A DNA stretch of 64,000 nt from JAKRSE01 sp943369295 (GCA_943369295.1 CALRMU020000003.1:496001-560000); one strand, 5' to 3'. Positions 17,904 to 27,028 are shown, counted from the stretch's first letter. Notes: generated by a model not told the origin, from the letters alone. Numbers and translations are program-made.

Positions 17904-20405
17904 ATGTGGCAAAGATTTACCGAAAGGGCGAGAAAGGTCGTCTTCTACGCCCAGGAAGAGGCGCAGAGGTTCGGTGAGGGCTACGTCAGCACCGAGCATC
18001 TGCTCCTCGGGCTCGTGCGCGAGAGCGACAGTGTCGCAGCGCGCGTCCTGGAGCGCTTGGGCGTCAGCCTCAGCAAGATCCGCTCCGAAGTTGAGAAACA
18101 GCTCCCCAAGAGCGATTCTCGACCCAGCCAGGAAATGACTCTGACCCCCAGAGCCAAAAGGGTTATTGACCTTGCATACGATGAGGCAAGGAACCTGAAC
18201 AACAACTACATCGGCACAGAGCACCTTCTGCTCGGACTCATCCGAGAAGGAGACGGCCTTGCCGGACGCGTTTTAATGAAGCTCGGCATCGAGCTTGACC
18301 GTGCACGCCGCGAAGTTATGGCGCTGCAGGATAACGAAGCAGCCCCAAGCAAAGGCGGCGCACCTCAATCTGAAAGGAGAGGCGAACCTAAGGGCACAGC
18401 CAGAACCCAGACTCTTGATGAGTTTGGACGCGACCTGACAGAGCTGGCCCGCGAAGGCAAGCTTGACCCCGTCGTCGGTCGATCTTCTGAGATCGAAAGG
18501 GTCATGCAGATTCTTACCCGTCGAACCAAGAACAACCCTGTTCTGGTCGGCGACCCAGGCGTTGGCAAAACTGCAATCGCTGAAGGCCTCGCCCTCAGAA
18601 TCGTCAGCGGAGACATCCCTGACCTTTTGAAGGACAAGAGGCTAGTCGCTCTCGACCTGGCCGGACTCGTCGCAGGCACCAAGTACCGAGGCGAGTTCGA
18701 AGAAAGGATGAAGAAGGTGATGGAGGAGATTCGACGCGCCGACGGCGAAGTTATTCTCTTCGTCGACGAGCTTCACACCTTGGTCGGAGCCGGTGCTGCC
18801 GAAGGCGCAATTGACGCCAGCAACATCATGAAGCCTGCTCTCGCCCGAGGCGAGCTGCAGTGCATCGGCGCCACGACTCAAGATGAGTTCCGCAAGTACA
18901 TCGAAAAGGATGCCGCTCTTGAGCGACGATTCCAAAAGGTGAACGTGCGGGAACCAAATGAGGAAGAGGCCATCGATATCCTCAAGGGTCTGAGAGAAAG
19001 GTACGAAGCCCACCACAACGTCGAAATCACCGACGATGCGGTCAAGGCCTCGGTCCAGCTCTCACTTCGCTATATCACCGACCGAACTCTGCCAGACAAG
19101 GCGATTGACCTGATTGACGAAGCGGCCAGCCGTGTTCGCCTTCAGCTCAGCCTGCCCCCTCAGGAAGTCCGAGAAGACAAAGTCAAGCTCAACCGCATGA
19201 AGTCTGAGCTCGAGCACCTGAGAAGGCATGAGGAAGGCAGTGAAAAGTGCAACGAAGCCGAAGCGGCTTACGAAGCGCTTGAAGAATCCATCACTCTTCG
19301 CGAAGAAGAATGGGCGGCCACTCCCAAGCCAGATCCTGTCGTTGGAGAAGACGAAATCGCCTCCATCGTGCAGAGCTGGACGGGTATTCCGGTCAAGCGA
19401 TTGGTCCAGACCGAGCAGGACAAGCTGCTGAGAATGGAAGACGACCTCCACAAGAGGCTCATCGGCCAGAGAGATGCAGTGAGCGCTGTGGCGCGAGCCA
19501 TTCGCCGAGCCAGAAGCGGACTCAAGGATCCTAAGCGGCCCATCGCCAGCTTCATCTTCCTCGGCCCAACCGGTGTCGGAAAGACTGAACTTGCCAAGAC
19601 TCTGGCTGAGTACCTGTACGAAAAGGAAAGCGCGATTGTCAGAATTGACATGAGCGAGTACATGGAAAGGTTTGCCGTCTCTCGCTTGGTCGGAGCCCCT
19701 CCCGGATACGTCGGTTACGATGAGGGCGGTCAGCTTACCGAGCAGGTTAGGCGCAACCCCTACTGTGTCGTGCTGCTGGACGAAATCGAAAAGGCTCACC
19801 CCGAAGTCTTCAACCTGCTTCTGCAGGTGATGGAAGACGGTCATCTGACCGACTCTCAGGGCCGCCACGTCGATTTCCGCAACACCATCATCATCATGAC
19901 CAGCAACGTCGGCGTGAGGCCGATCGAGCTGGATAAGGGTCTCGGATTCCGCGAAATCAAGCAGGATCCCAACGATCCTAAGGTGTACGAAGCCATGAAG
20001 TCTCGAATGTTGGAAGAGATGAAGAAATCCTTCCGACCCGAGTTCCTCAACCGCGTGGATGAGGTCATTGTCTTCCAGCACCTGATGAAGGATGAGATTC
20101 TGGAGATTGCCGACATTTACCTCAAGAGGGTTAACGAGCAGGCTAAGGAACTTGGCATCTCGGTTGATCTGAGCGACGCGGTGAAGAACCTGCTCGTCGA
20201 TAAGGGCTACGATCCTAACATGGGCGCCAGGCCTCTAAGAAGAGCCGTCCAGCGCTTCATCGAAGATCCCCTGAGCGAGCAGCTGCTCTCCAGCACCTTT
20301 ATGCCAGGAGATGAAATTCTTGCTGATCTGGATGCAGACGGCACGATCATCTTCCACAGAAAGGATATTGGAGAACCGCCAAAACCTGAGCTCATCGAGA
20401 GCTAA
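17904..20405 (+). CDS. clpC: ATP-dependent Clp protease ATP-binding subunit ClpC
   Basis: The product is 833 aa. Two Clp_N repeats come first (about 1-145), with STEHLLLGLVRE and GTEHLLLGLIRE. AAA module 1 has Walker A GDPGVGKTA, followed by a middle domain of ClpC size (LEHLRRHEEG to REEEWAA), and AAA module 2 has GPTGVGKTE. The loop GLGFR in module 2 fits the ClpP-docking tripeptide. ClpC unfolds substrates for ClpP in the cytosol. The ATG at 17904 starts the canonical MWQRFTERARKV; the frame reaches back to 17805 but without homology. No ctsR, mcsA or mcsB is adjacent, although an McsA-like zinc protein lies at 56.1 kb. Confidence 0.96.
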   Translation: MWQRFTERARKVVFYAQEEAQRFGEGYVSTEHLLLGLVRESDSVAARVLERLGVSLSKIRSEVEKQLPKSDSRPSQEMTLTPRAKRVIDLAYDEARNLNNNYIGTEHLLLGLIREGDGLAGRVLMKLGIELDRARREVMALQDNEAAPSKGGAPQSERRGEPKGTARTQTLDEFGRDLTELAREGKLDPVVGRSSEIERVMQILTRRTKNNPVLVGDPGVGKTAIAEGLALRIVSGDIPDLLKDKRLVALDLAGLVAGTKYRGEFEERMKKVMEEIRRADGEVILFVDELHTLVGAGAAEGAIDASNIMKPALARGELQCIGATTQDEFRKYIEKDAALERRFQKVNVREPNEEEAIDILKGLRERYEAHHNVEITDDAVKASVQLSLRYITDRTLPDKAIDLIDEAASRVRLQLSLPPQEVREDKVKLNRMKSELEHLRRHEEGSEKCNEAEAAYEALEESITLREEEWAATPKPDPVVGEDEIASIVQSWTGIPVKRLVQTEQDKLLRMEDDLHKRLIGQRDAVSAVARAIRRARSGLKDPKRPIASFIFLGPTGVGKTELAKTLAEYLYEKESAIVRIDMSEYMERFAVSRLVGAPPGYVGYDEGGQLTEQVRRNPYCVVLLDEIEKAHPEVFNLLLQVMEDGHLTDSQGRHVDFRNTIIIMTSNVGVRPIELDKGLGFREIKQDPNDPKVYEAMKSRMLEEMKKSFRPEFLNRVDEVIVFQHLMKDEILEIADIYLKRVNEQAKELGISVDLSDAVKNLLVDKGYDPNMGARPLRRAVQRFIEDPLSEQLLSSTFMPGDEILADLDADGTIIFHRKDIGEPPKPELIES

Positions 20406-20408
20406 AAC

Positions 20409-20445
20409 AATTCGGCCCCTTGCAGTCAAAGCAAGGGGCCGAATT
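20409..20445. terminator. Bidirectional intrinsic terminator
   Basis: A perfect 15-bp stem (20409-20423 with 20431-20445) with a 7-nt loop sits between convergent clpC and the pseudopilin gene. On the minus strand it is preceded by the complement of AAAAC, giving a TTGTTTT tail; on the plus strand the tail is weaker. Confidence 0.88.
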
Positions 20446-20471
20446 ATTGATAAAGGGCTAGGTTCTTGAAT

Positions 20472-20780
20472 TTAATTGGGTACGAACGAGCAGGGCTCGT
20501 GACCTGCATTAATCTCATATGTGCCTGCGGGGTCTGTCGGGAAGGGATCAATGTACTCTGGGGCTAAGTCTGTCGCTGTGGGGACATCAGTCGCCAGCTT
20601 GCCATTCTCCTGAATCCACTGCTCTTTGGCTCGGTCAATAACAGCACAGTTCTGCAGGCGAACCTTCTCCCAGGCTTCCTTTCGCACCTGCACCCAGCTT
20701 GGGATCGCGATGCCCAGCAGAATTCCAATGATCGCCACCACGATCATGATTTCAACAAGAGTGAATCCGCGTCTTTTCAT
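20472..20780 (-). CDS. Type II/IV pseudopilin-like protein
   Basis: The 102-aa protein has a textbook prepilin leader: short basic KRR, cleavage after G5, then FTLVEIMIVVAIIGILLGIAI with Glu at +5. The globular part has two cysteines (in LQNCAV and EPCSF) that could form a disulfide near the C-terminus, as in ComGC/GspG-like minor pilins. It would be processed by a prepilin peptidase and assembled by the PilB/GspE-type ATPase encoded at 45.4 kb. A GGGGA ribosome site precedes the ATG. Confidence 0.88.
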   Translation of the reverse strand: MKRRGFTLVEIMIVVAIIGILLGIAIPSWVQVRKEAWEKVRLQNCAVIDRAKEQWIQENGKLATDVPTATDLAPEYIDPFPTDPAGTYEINAGHEPCSFVPN

Positions 20781-20918
20781 AGTCCCCGTCAGAATCGTTC
20801 CCTAACCCAAGCCCGGAAAAATTACCAGGCTCACCGCCAATTCGTGATGACAAGCCAAAGCTTGCCAGAAGGTTAATGCCACGGGTCTAAAAAAGATCGA
20901 ACAGCAGAATTGCCAGAC

Positions 20919-21788
20919 TCAAGCAGAAACTGCTAAATAATCCACAGGCCTCAAATAGAACTCGTTAATGGCCGTATTGCTGATCATGGCGGAGGTCGCC
21001 ATGTGCCGCTTCCAATGAGTTCTGGCTACCCTGCGGATCACCAAATCAATCTCCTCATGAGTGAAGCCATCTAAGTGAATTCTTTGCCGACTGAGACCGG
21101 CAAGATGTCGGCTGAGAATCTGGTCTGCCATGGCATAGCTGATCCCGAAATCCTTCTCATCCGTCTGCCCCTGCACAAGGTCGGCCGTCGGAGGCTTTGA
21201 AATCACGACTTCCGGAACTCCTAACTCCTTAGCCAAAGCCCAGACCTGAGTCTTGTACAGGTCGCCCAGGGGGTTGATGGGCGGAGAATCATCGGCGTGC
21301 CAGGTGTAGTAGCCAAAAAGCCGCTCAGTCTTGTTGCCCGTGCCTAAAGGAAGGCCACCAAGCTTTGCCGCCTGGTCGAAGAGGATGACTGCCCTGCTGC
21401 GAGCGCAGACGTTGCCAATGCGGGTGCCATCTGCATCATCCTCGTAGCCGCACAGGTATCCATCCACCATCTGAGTGATTTCTATCACCCGATTGGGGAG
21501 GCCGAGATCATCCACGATCAGACGAGCATGGTCTAGGCTGGCCTGGGAAGAAACCTTGTACGGCAAAAGAAAGACGTGAACGTTTTCTGGCCCAAAGGCT
21601 CGGGCCGCAAGATAGGTGGTGACAGCAGAATCGACTCCGCCGCTCAGGCCGATAACGGCTTTTGTCACCCGACGCTTTCTTGTCACCTCGTCACGCAGAA
21701 AGGCCACCAGCCAATCAGCTGTTAAGCCAGTGTTGAGGGTGAGCCACAGATCAGGGTCTGAACCAGCTGCCCTGACGAGGGAAAGCAT
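20919..21788 (-). CDS. nadE: NH3-dependent NAD(+) synthetase
   Basis: The protein has the PP-loop LSGGVDSAV and the family segments GNKTERLFGYYTWHADDSPPINPLGDLYKTQV and KPPTADLVQGQTDE (each read in parts). No glutaminase domain is present, so it uses ammonia to convert deamido-NAD to NAD. The frame opens at 21854, but the ATG at 21788 gives a better N-terminus (MLSLVRAAG) and lies 7 nt after a TAACAT hexamer, the leaderless pattern seen elsewhere here. ATGs at 21794 and 21854 are alternatives. Confidence 0.92.
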   Translation of the reverse strand: MLSLVRAAGSDPDLWLTLNTGLTADWLVAFLRDEVTRKRRVTKAVIGLSGGVDSAVTTYLAARAFGPENVHVFLLPYKVSSQASLDHARLIVDDLGLPNRVIEITQMVDGYLCGYEDDADGTRIGNVCARSRAVILFDQAAKLGGLPLGTGNKTERLFGYYTWHADDSPPINPLGDLYKTQVWALAKELGVPEVVISKPPTADLVQGQTDEKDFGISYAMADQILSRHLAGLSRQRIHLDGFTHEEIDLVIRRVARTHWKRHMATSAMISNTAINEFYLRPVDYLAVSA

Positions 21789-21902
21789 TGACATAATGTT
21801 ACCGCTGACTTCTACGAATTGGCGGGATGACTTAACGGACAAAATGAGTCCCATCCAGGCAACCTAAACCATATCATTCCGTCCTAACCAGTTAAGGGAG
21901 AA

Positions 21903-22091
21903 ATGAACACCACTACTAAGGTCATTCTGGGAATTCTTGCGGCGTTGGCCGGCCTTTGGCTGGTTGGCCAGGTCATTGCCATCGTGAACTTTCTTCTGCC
22001 AGTTATTGTCGTGGCCGGAATCGGCTACGTTGTGTACAAGTTCAGCAAGGCAAAGGGACTTCCTGGATCTTCCAGAAAGCCTCTTCCCTAA
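21903..22091 (+). CDS. Small membrane protein, two hydrophobic segments
   Basis: The 62-aa protein has an AGGGAG ribosome site 3 nt before the ATG. Two hydrophobic stretches (about 7-27 and 30-45) are followed by a basic, glycine/proline-rich tail (KFSKAKGLPGSSRKPLP). It is divergent from nadE and 42 bp before the HIT gene, with which it may be co-transcribed. I do not recognise a family. Confidence 0.65.
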   Translation: MNTTTKVILGILAALAGLWLVGQVIAIVNFLLPVIVVAGIGYVVYKFSKAKGLPGSSRKPLP

Positions 22092-22133
22092 CGATGCCGC
22101 GATTTCTTTCCGACTGGTATTCTGAGCATCGAA

Positions 22134-22574
22134 ATGGCGACCATTCATGAAATCGTAGAGGCGTGCCAGTTGGGAACCTCATCTGTGATGGTTGCCAGGA
22201 TGAGATCTGGCTGGGCTGTGCTGGGCGAGACTCAAATTACTCCCGGCTACTGCCTCCTGCTCCCCGATCCCGTTGTCGGCAGCCTGAACGATCTGAAAGG
22301 CGAAATGCGCCAGGATTTTTTGAGGGACATGGCTCGATTGGGCGACGCGGTCCTTGCCTGCACTGACGCCAAGAGAATCAACTACGAGATTCTTGGCAAC
22401 GTCGAGCCGGTGCTCCACGCGCACATCATTCCTCGATACGCCGATGAAGAAGAGCCGCTGGTTCGTCAGCCCGTTTGGCTTCATGACTGGGAAAAGGCTC
22501 CGAAGTTTGATTCAGTGGAGCATGGTCAGTTAAGGCTTCAGATCGCAGAGAAGCTTAAGACTCTTCCTCAGTAA
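22134..22574 (+). CDS. HIT-family nucleotide-binding protein, first motif histidine replaced
   Basis: In the 146-aa product, the RINYEILGNVEP stretch leads into the HIT motif, which reads V93-L-H95-A-H97-I-I-P-R. The second and third histidines, including the catalytic one, are present, but the first of the canonical triad is Val. HIT proteins hydrolyse or transfer nucleoside monophosphates (Ap4A, AMP-lysine and similar). It may be an active variant. A strong terminator follows. Confidence 0.85.
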   Translation: MATIHEIVEACQLGTSSVMVARMRSGWAVLGETQITPGYCLLLPDPVVGSLNDLKGEMRQDFLRDMARLGDAVLACTDAKRINYEILGNVEPVLHAHIIPRYADEEEPLVRQPVWLHDWEKAPKFDSVEHGQLRLQIAEKLKTLPQ

Positions 22575-22594
22575 GCTCGTTTAGGCTTTTAAAG

Positions 22595-22626
22595 TCCCCC
22601 ATTGCTAAGGCAATGGGGGATTTTTC
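22595..22626 (+). terminator. Intrinsic terminator
   Basis: An 11-bp perfect stem (22595-22605 with 22610-22620), a TAAG tetraloop and a T-run. It ends the HIT gene. Confidence 0.95.
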
Positions 22627-22670
22627 TTGTCAGGGTCACTCGAATCTGCTTTGAGGCATCTAGCAGCCCT

Positions 22671-23465
22671 TTATTCGAAATCTAGCCAGCCCTTGGCGAC
22701 AATATCTTTAATCTGGTCTGCCCAGTCGGTGATATCTACCGTGACTCCCGTGTAGGTGCCCACACCATCTTCCTGGAGAATGTCGCAGGTAAGCAGGTCA
22801 AGCATGTATCGCGTACCCTCTTCGCAATTCATTCCGTAAGTCAAAGCGAGTCTATGAACGCCTTTTTCAAAGGGTTTAAAAAGAGGAATGTTGCGAACAA
22901 CGAATTCTGGAAGAATCAGATCAAAGAAGTTAACTTCTCCGGCTGTCCATTGTTCAGGTGTCGTTCCGGTAGACCTGACGCCATCTGATATAAAGTGCTT
23001 GCGCCACGAAGCACCATATTCACCTGAGTGAATGATGACCTTGTTGCTGACCGAGAGATCATTCAGCGTTTCTAGCATTTCCATGCGCTTAATCATCTGA
23101 GCCACTTTGCGATCTGTGTTCGCAATCGTGTTTCGCAGAAACTCAGCCTGCTTCTCAGTGAGCTCTCGCAGCCGGGCATTCTCTGCTAAGACGTCGGAGA
23201 GACCTCGCTCCAAACCCTGGTCATCACTGACGGCTCCCGAACGTTCCTCTTCCAAGACATTAAAATCTGCCTTTAACGAACCCATCAGCCAAGTCGCAAC
23301 TGCCTCTGTTCTACTGGTGGCATCCAGCGCGACCCGAATGTCTCTCCAATGACTCTTGACCGTGCCTATCCCAACCCCTAAAAAAGTGGCAATTTCTTTA
23401 TCTGTACTGCCTTGAGCCGCCATTTCGAGAATCTCTCTCTTCTTTCCCTTGATCTCCTGCAGCAT
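22671..23465 (-). CDS. LuxR-type HTH regulator with N-terminal DNA-binding domain and C-terminal sensor-like domain
   Basis: In the 264-aa product, residues 1-62 form a GerE/LuxR helix-turn-helix (REILEMAAQGSTDKEIA, then VGIGTVKSHWRDIR). A coiled coil follows (about 85-135). The C-terminal 110 residues, with a conserved-looking WRKHFISDGVRS and a final VTVDITDWADQIK, resemble a PAS-like domain. The DNA-binding part being first is the reverse of most LuxR regulators. No receiver domain is present. It is transcribed alone, with a GGGGAG ribosome site. The target genes are unknown. Confidence 0.75.
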   Translation of the reverse strand: MLQEIKGKKREILEMAAQGSTDKEIATFLGVGIGTVKSHWRDIRVALDATSRTEAVATWLMGSLKADFNVLEEERSGAVSDDQGLERGLSDVLAENARLRELTEKQAEFLRNTIANTDRKVAQMIKRMEMLETLNDLSVSNKVIIHSGEYGASWRKHFISDGVRSTGTTPEQWTAGEVNFFDLILPEFVVRNIPLFKPFEKGVHRLALTYGMNCEEGTRYMLDLLTCDILQEDGVGTYTGVTVDITDWADQIKDIVAKGWLDFE

Positions 23466-23605
23466 CTAACTCCCCTGTTCGATCACTATCATGACCTTTA
23501 CACGGATAAGCAGACACTTCCTTCCGACAGCTCAGGTTTCTTGAATGATGCTTGAACTAAAAAATGAGAATAATGTAGGACTCATTAGGGTATCAAGGGC
23601 CAATC

Positions 23606-24130
23606 ATGGTCGTCTCGCTAGTTGCCACCGCCTTGGCTGCCGGAGCCCTTATGTCATCAGCCCCCGAATCACTTGATCCTCAGTTGGAACTCTTCCGCCC
23701 CTTTCTTGGCAAAACGTGGAAGGGCACCTTTGCCAACTCAACTCCAGAAAAGCCCATGATCGATGTGGCTCGCTACGAGAGGGCCATGAATGGCAAGGCC
23801 GTGCGGGTGATGCATTCGGTCAACAATGGCGACTACGGCGGGGAGACTCTGATTTATTGGAATGCCGAAGCCAAGAAGATCGCCTACTTCTACCTGACAA
23901 CTGCTGGGTTCAGAACCGAAGGATTCCTAACTCCCGAGAAAAATGGCTTTTCCGCTCTGGAAGAAGTGAAGGGCAATGCCAACGGCATCACCCAGGTGAG
24001 GAGCACATCGAAGATGACAGGCCCCGGCAAATACAAGGTAGTGGCCGAGTACCTTCAGGATGGCAAATGGGTTCCGGGTAGAGAAACCGATTACGTTGAG
24101 GATTCGAAAGCCAAAGTGATCTTCAAGTAG
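23606..24130 (+). CDS. Secreted lipocalin-like protein (DUF1579-type)
   Basis: The 174-aa product has a hydrophobic N-terminus (4-16) acting as a signal peptide. The mature part reads as a beta-barrel: FRPFLGKTWKGTF opening, alternating strands (GETLIYWNAEAKKIAYFYL) and the typical ending YVEDSKAKVIF. It resembles DUF1579 or lipocalin-like proteins, but the ligand is unknown. TAGGGTATC at 23586-23594 is the same element as before the amidase gene at 2917, suggesting a shared promoter type. Its 3' end overlaps the convergent VOC gene by 8 bp. Confidence 0.6.
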   Translation: MVVSLVATALAAGALMSSAPESLDPQLELFRPFLGKTWKGTFANSTPEKPMIDVARYERAMNGKAVRVMHSVNNGDYGGETLIYWNAEAKKIAYFYLTTAGFRTEGFLTPEKNGFSALEEVKGNANGITQVRSTSKMTGPGKYKVVAEYLQDGKWVPGRETDYVEDSKAKVIFK

Positions 24131-24638
24131 CACTGACCAAGCTGAGGAGTTCACCAAGATCTAGCGGGAGAGTCACCATCTCAAGCTCTCCCTGCTCATC
24201 CTTCGGCCAATCAGATTCAGGACGATCCCAGTAAAGTTCCAGACCGTTGCCGTCAGGGTCAGTCAGATAAATGGCCTGACTGACACCATGATCGCTGGCC
24301 CCATCGATAGGATATTGATGCACGACAAGGCTCAGGAGTGCTTTCGCCAAGTCTTCCCTTGTCGGATACAGAATTGCCGCGTGAAAAAGTCCAGTCGCTC
24401 CTGGCGCGGGTGGCTTGCCTCCCCGACTCGTCCAGGTGTTCAATCCAATGTGATGGTGGTAGCCCCCAGCAGACAGAAAAGCAGCAGACTTGCCGTATCT
24501 CTGAGTGACATCAAAACCAAGCACGTTCTGATAAAACCCAATCGCCCTTTCTAAGTCGGCCACCTTTAGGTGAACATGACCGATTCTTGCTTCTGGGCTG
24601 ATTTTGTGCGTCGATTCTGATGCTGTTTCCATAGTCAT
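24123..24638 (-). CDS. VOC-family dioxygenase-like protein (CatE type)
   Basis: The 171-aa product has the extradiol-dioxygenase-like VOC pattern: IGHVHLKVADLERAIGFYQ split over residues 19-37, GYHHHIGLNTW in the middle and DPDGNGLELYWD near 130-141. The histidines and the late glutamate are the usual metal ligands. The annotation catechol-2,3-dioxygenase is common for this family, but the substrate is not established and only one half of a typical two-module enzyme is present. Confidence 0.75.
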   Translation of the reverse strand: MTMETASESTHKISPEARIGHVHLKVADLERAIGFYQNVLGFDVTQRYGKSAAFLSAGGYHHHIGLNTWTSRGGKPPAPGATGLFHAAILYPTREDLAKALLSLVVHQYPIDGASDHGVSQAIYLTDPDGNGLELYWDRPESDWPKDEQGELEMVTLPLDLGELLSLVSAT

Positions 24639-24741
24639 AGTTACGCCAGACCCTTGGATTGATGACTTGGGTCCAGGCTAAGTACCTTCAAGTCCCGAGG
24701 CCCTAACCTCTCCTGTGCCCAAGGTGAGAAGGAAAGGCTCA

Positions 24742-25704
24742 ATGCTCAGCCAAAACTATCCGAACACTCTCGCACTCGGTCTCGTTTACTTCCACATCAT
24801 GGCTGGGTTTTTGGCCATGTTTGCCGGGCTGGTCCCCTGGTTCACACCTAAGGGCGGACGAAGTCACAGGGTCTATGGAATCGTTTTTGTGATCTCCATG
24901 GGGTTGGCCAGCCTTACCGGAATCCCTCTTGGGCTCATTTTTGGTCACGCCTATCAAATCATCCTGAGTCTCTTCGGACTTTCCACCGCTCTTGCCGGAT
25001 GGGCGATGGCAAGAGAATCGTTAAGTGGTCTGCGGGGGCTGGCTCAGTGGCTGAGCGCAGGACTAGCGGCTGTTGCCCTGGTGGTAACCATTGCCTTCCC
25101 TGGCCTCTACTCAGGGGTTCAGGGCTCGGTCATTCTCATCTACTCCTCCTGGATCATTCTTGCCACCTTGGCGACCTTGATGGTCAAAGGAGACCAGAAG
25201 CGGCTTGTTCAGCACTTCATCCTCACAACAACGGCTCTGGTGCTTGCTTGGGCGGCTTACTTCAACACCCAGCTTCACCGCTTTACCGACGCCGCCATCA
25301 TGCAGGATGTCAAGATGGCCATCCCCCTCATGGTCGCCCTTCTCCCGATCATAGTCATGGCCGTAAAGTGGAGCAAGCCACAGCCTGGGGCGGTCGATTC
25401 CGCCGAATCTCCTTGGAAGGAGCAGTTCAAGGTGGTCTCAAAGGGCGAAGGGGTCAGTCTGCTGCTGCTCCTGTTTGTCGCGGTTCCTTTGAAGCGACTG
25501 GCGGATTACGAAGTCCTCGTTACGGTTCTTGGACCAATCCACGGCACCCTGACCATGGTCTATGGGGTCCTGACTCTTCTTCTCTGGAGGGTGAATGAGG
25601 TCAACCTGAAGCAAGGATTCATCCTTCTCGCCTGCTCACTCATCCCCTTCGGGTGGCTGCTGGCAGAGAGAGTCTTGGCAAGGGCAGAAAAGGCCACGAC
25701 TTAG
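24742..25704 (+). CDS. Polytopic membrane protein fusing DUF2306-like and DUF3817-like regions
   Basis: About 320 aa and seven to ten hydrophobic segments. The N-terminal part (GLVYFHIMAGFLAMFAG, then KGGRSHRVYG) matches DUF2306-like proteins. The last 90 residues (EGVSLLLLLFVAVPLK, LGPIHGTLTMVYGVL) match DUF3817 very well. I know of these two as separate proteins; their fusion here suggests they act together. The ATG at 24742 has GGAAAGG upstream. A GTG at 24715, 5 nt after a TAACCT hexamer, is an alternative leaderless start. The function is unknown. The stop overlaps that of the convergent gene. Confidence 0.65.
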   Translation: MLSQNYPNTLALGLVYFHIMAGFLAMFAGLVPWFTPKGGRSHRVYGIVFVISMGLASLTGIPLGLIFGHAYQIILSLFGLSTALAGWAMARESLSGLRGLAQWLSAGLAAVALVVTIAFPGLYSGVQGSVILIYSSWIILATLATLMVKGDQKRLVQHFILTTTALVLAWAAYFNTQLHRFTDAAIMQDVKMAIPLMVALLPIIVMAVKWSKPQPGAVDSAESPWKEQFKVVSKGEGVSLLLLLFVAVPLKRLADYEVLVTVLGPIHGTLTMVYGVLTLLLWRVNEVNLKQGFILLACSLIPFGWLLAERVLARAEKATT

Positions 25705-26969
25705 AGCTTTTCGAGAATCTTTAGCCAACTCTTTGATTGTTCATGCAGAGGCTTTCCTCTCAAAGTCTTTGCCTGAGCAGGCATCCACTTCGCCAAGGTA
25801 TCGCAGAGCCTCTTAATCGATGAATCATCCTTTGCAGCTTCAGGATCCTTTAAAATCTTAAGAAGCAAGGGGCGATATTCGGCTTGATAGTTCCCCAAGT
25901 CTGCAAGGCAAAAGAACCTCGCCTCATTCGTCCGGGCGGAGGAGGCCGCTTTCAAGATCGCCATCCCCCTTTGTGGGTTTCCGTGATGCCTAGCAATGGC
26001 CAGATCTGAACCAACTGCCTTCTCTGCCAGATCCATGGTTTCGCCGGTAAAGTTCACTGGCCACTTGGGGACCTGAGAGGCTAGGGTCTTCATCCTGACT
26101 TCTTGTCCCAAATCTCCTGCCAGCCAAGCAAACATGCTGAAGCTCATACGTCTGGTCAGAATTCCTTCCCTCTTCTCTCTGGCTACCGCGGCCGCTCGGA
26201 GCTCTGGGTTCATTCGGTCGGCAGGATCAAGGGTTGCAATCAGATGAGTCAGGTTCCAAAGTGATTCATCTTCTGCAGAATCCACCAATTCAACCGCTCT
26301 AACCCAAGGAGAGGCGGAAGCTGAAACCTGTTTTGGATCTTCGGCAAAAGCTGCAAAGACAGAAAACTCATCGTCCTCGTACGCCTGTAGAGATGTTTCA
26401 AAAAGATTAAGGGCTCCTCGTGATCCTGTAACTCTAGTTCCAGGCGCAGTAATGATGTCCAGCTTGCCATCACGGATCTTCTGACCGAGCACGATCATTT
26501 GTCCGCCTGGTTCGGGCCAAGCCATAACTCCGAAACCAGGCTCGCGAAGAAGCTCATAGGAAGCTAAGGGCGAGGGCGGCTTTGAGTGCCTGCCATTCCA
26601 GAGTCTGACTATCTCGAATCCCCATTTTGGAGCAGTGTCTCTATAAATCGGCAAAGAGAAAGATCCGTGAAACATCAAGGTGTGTCCGGCACCATTTCTC
26701 CCCTTTGCACCAATGCTCCACACATAGGGGTAGAGAAACGCGCCTCCCGAGCCAGCGTCGCGAGAATTAATCAAGTCTCGCGGCGTTCTTTTTGGCGGAC
26801 TTGCCACAGTCACTTCCAGACTTGTGAGCCGACTCAATGCACCTTTCGGCCACTTTGATGCGGAGGAGTACTCGAAGACTATTCCTTCCGGCGGCCCGGA
26901 ATCTACTTCATCAATAGCTGGGTAACTGCCATTAAGGCAGAGCAGAAGAACAACACTAAGTGCCAGCAC
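25701..26969 (-). CDS. Secreted protein of unknown function
   Basis: The 422-aa product starts at a GTG, with a signal-like N-terminus (LALSVVLLLCLNGS). I do not recognise a family. The middle region has mixed beta segments (YPYVWSIGAKG, MIVLGQKIRDGKLDIITAPG). The C-terminal 200 residues are helical and repeat-like (AVAREKREGILTRRM, LAIARHHGNPQRGMAILKAA, EARFFCLADLGNYQ), resembling a HEAT- or TPR-type scaffold. The last helices are basic. It is the most downstream of three same-strand genes that look AT-richer than their surroundings. Confidence 0.55.
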   Translation of the reverse strand: MLALSVVLLLCLNGSYPAIDEVDSGPPEGIVFEYSSASKWPKGALSRLTSLEVTVASPPKRTPRDLINSRDAGSGGAFLYPYVWSIGAKGRNGAGHTLMFHGSFSLPIYRDTAPKWGFEIVRLWNGRHSKPPSPLASYELLREPGFGVMAWPEPGGQMIVLGQKIRDGKLDIITAPGTRVTGSRGALNLFETSLQAYEDDEFSVFAAFAEDPKQVSASASPWVRAVELVDSAEDESLWNLTHLIATLDPADRMNPELRAAAVAREKREGILTRRMSFSMFAWLAGDLGQEVRMKTLASQVPKWPVNFTGETMDLAEKAVGSDLAIARHHGNPQRGMAILKAASSARTNEARFFCLADLGNYQAEYRPLLLKILKDPEAAKDDSSIKRLCDTLAKWMPAQAKTLRGKPLHEQSKSWLKILEKL

Positions 26970-27028
26970 AAATAGAGTGACGATTCACGATGCATAATGT
27001 TACTGGACGGCAGAACTATCCCTTTCTT

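Noticed and set aside
19062..20081. 339-aa open frame antisense to clpC
   Set aside because: It mirrors the well-conserved ClpC coding sequence, has no recognisable domain, and lacks its own start signals.
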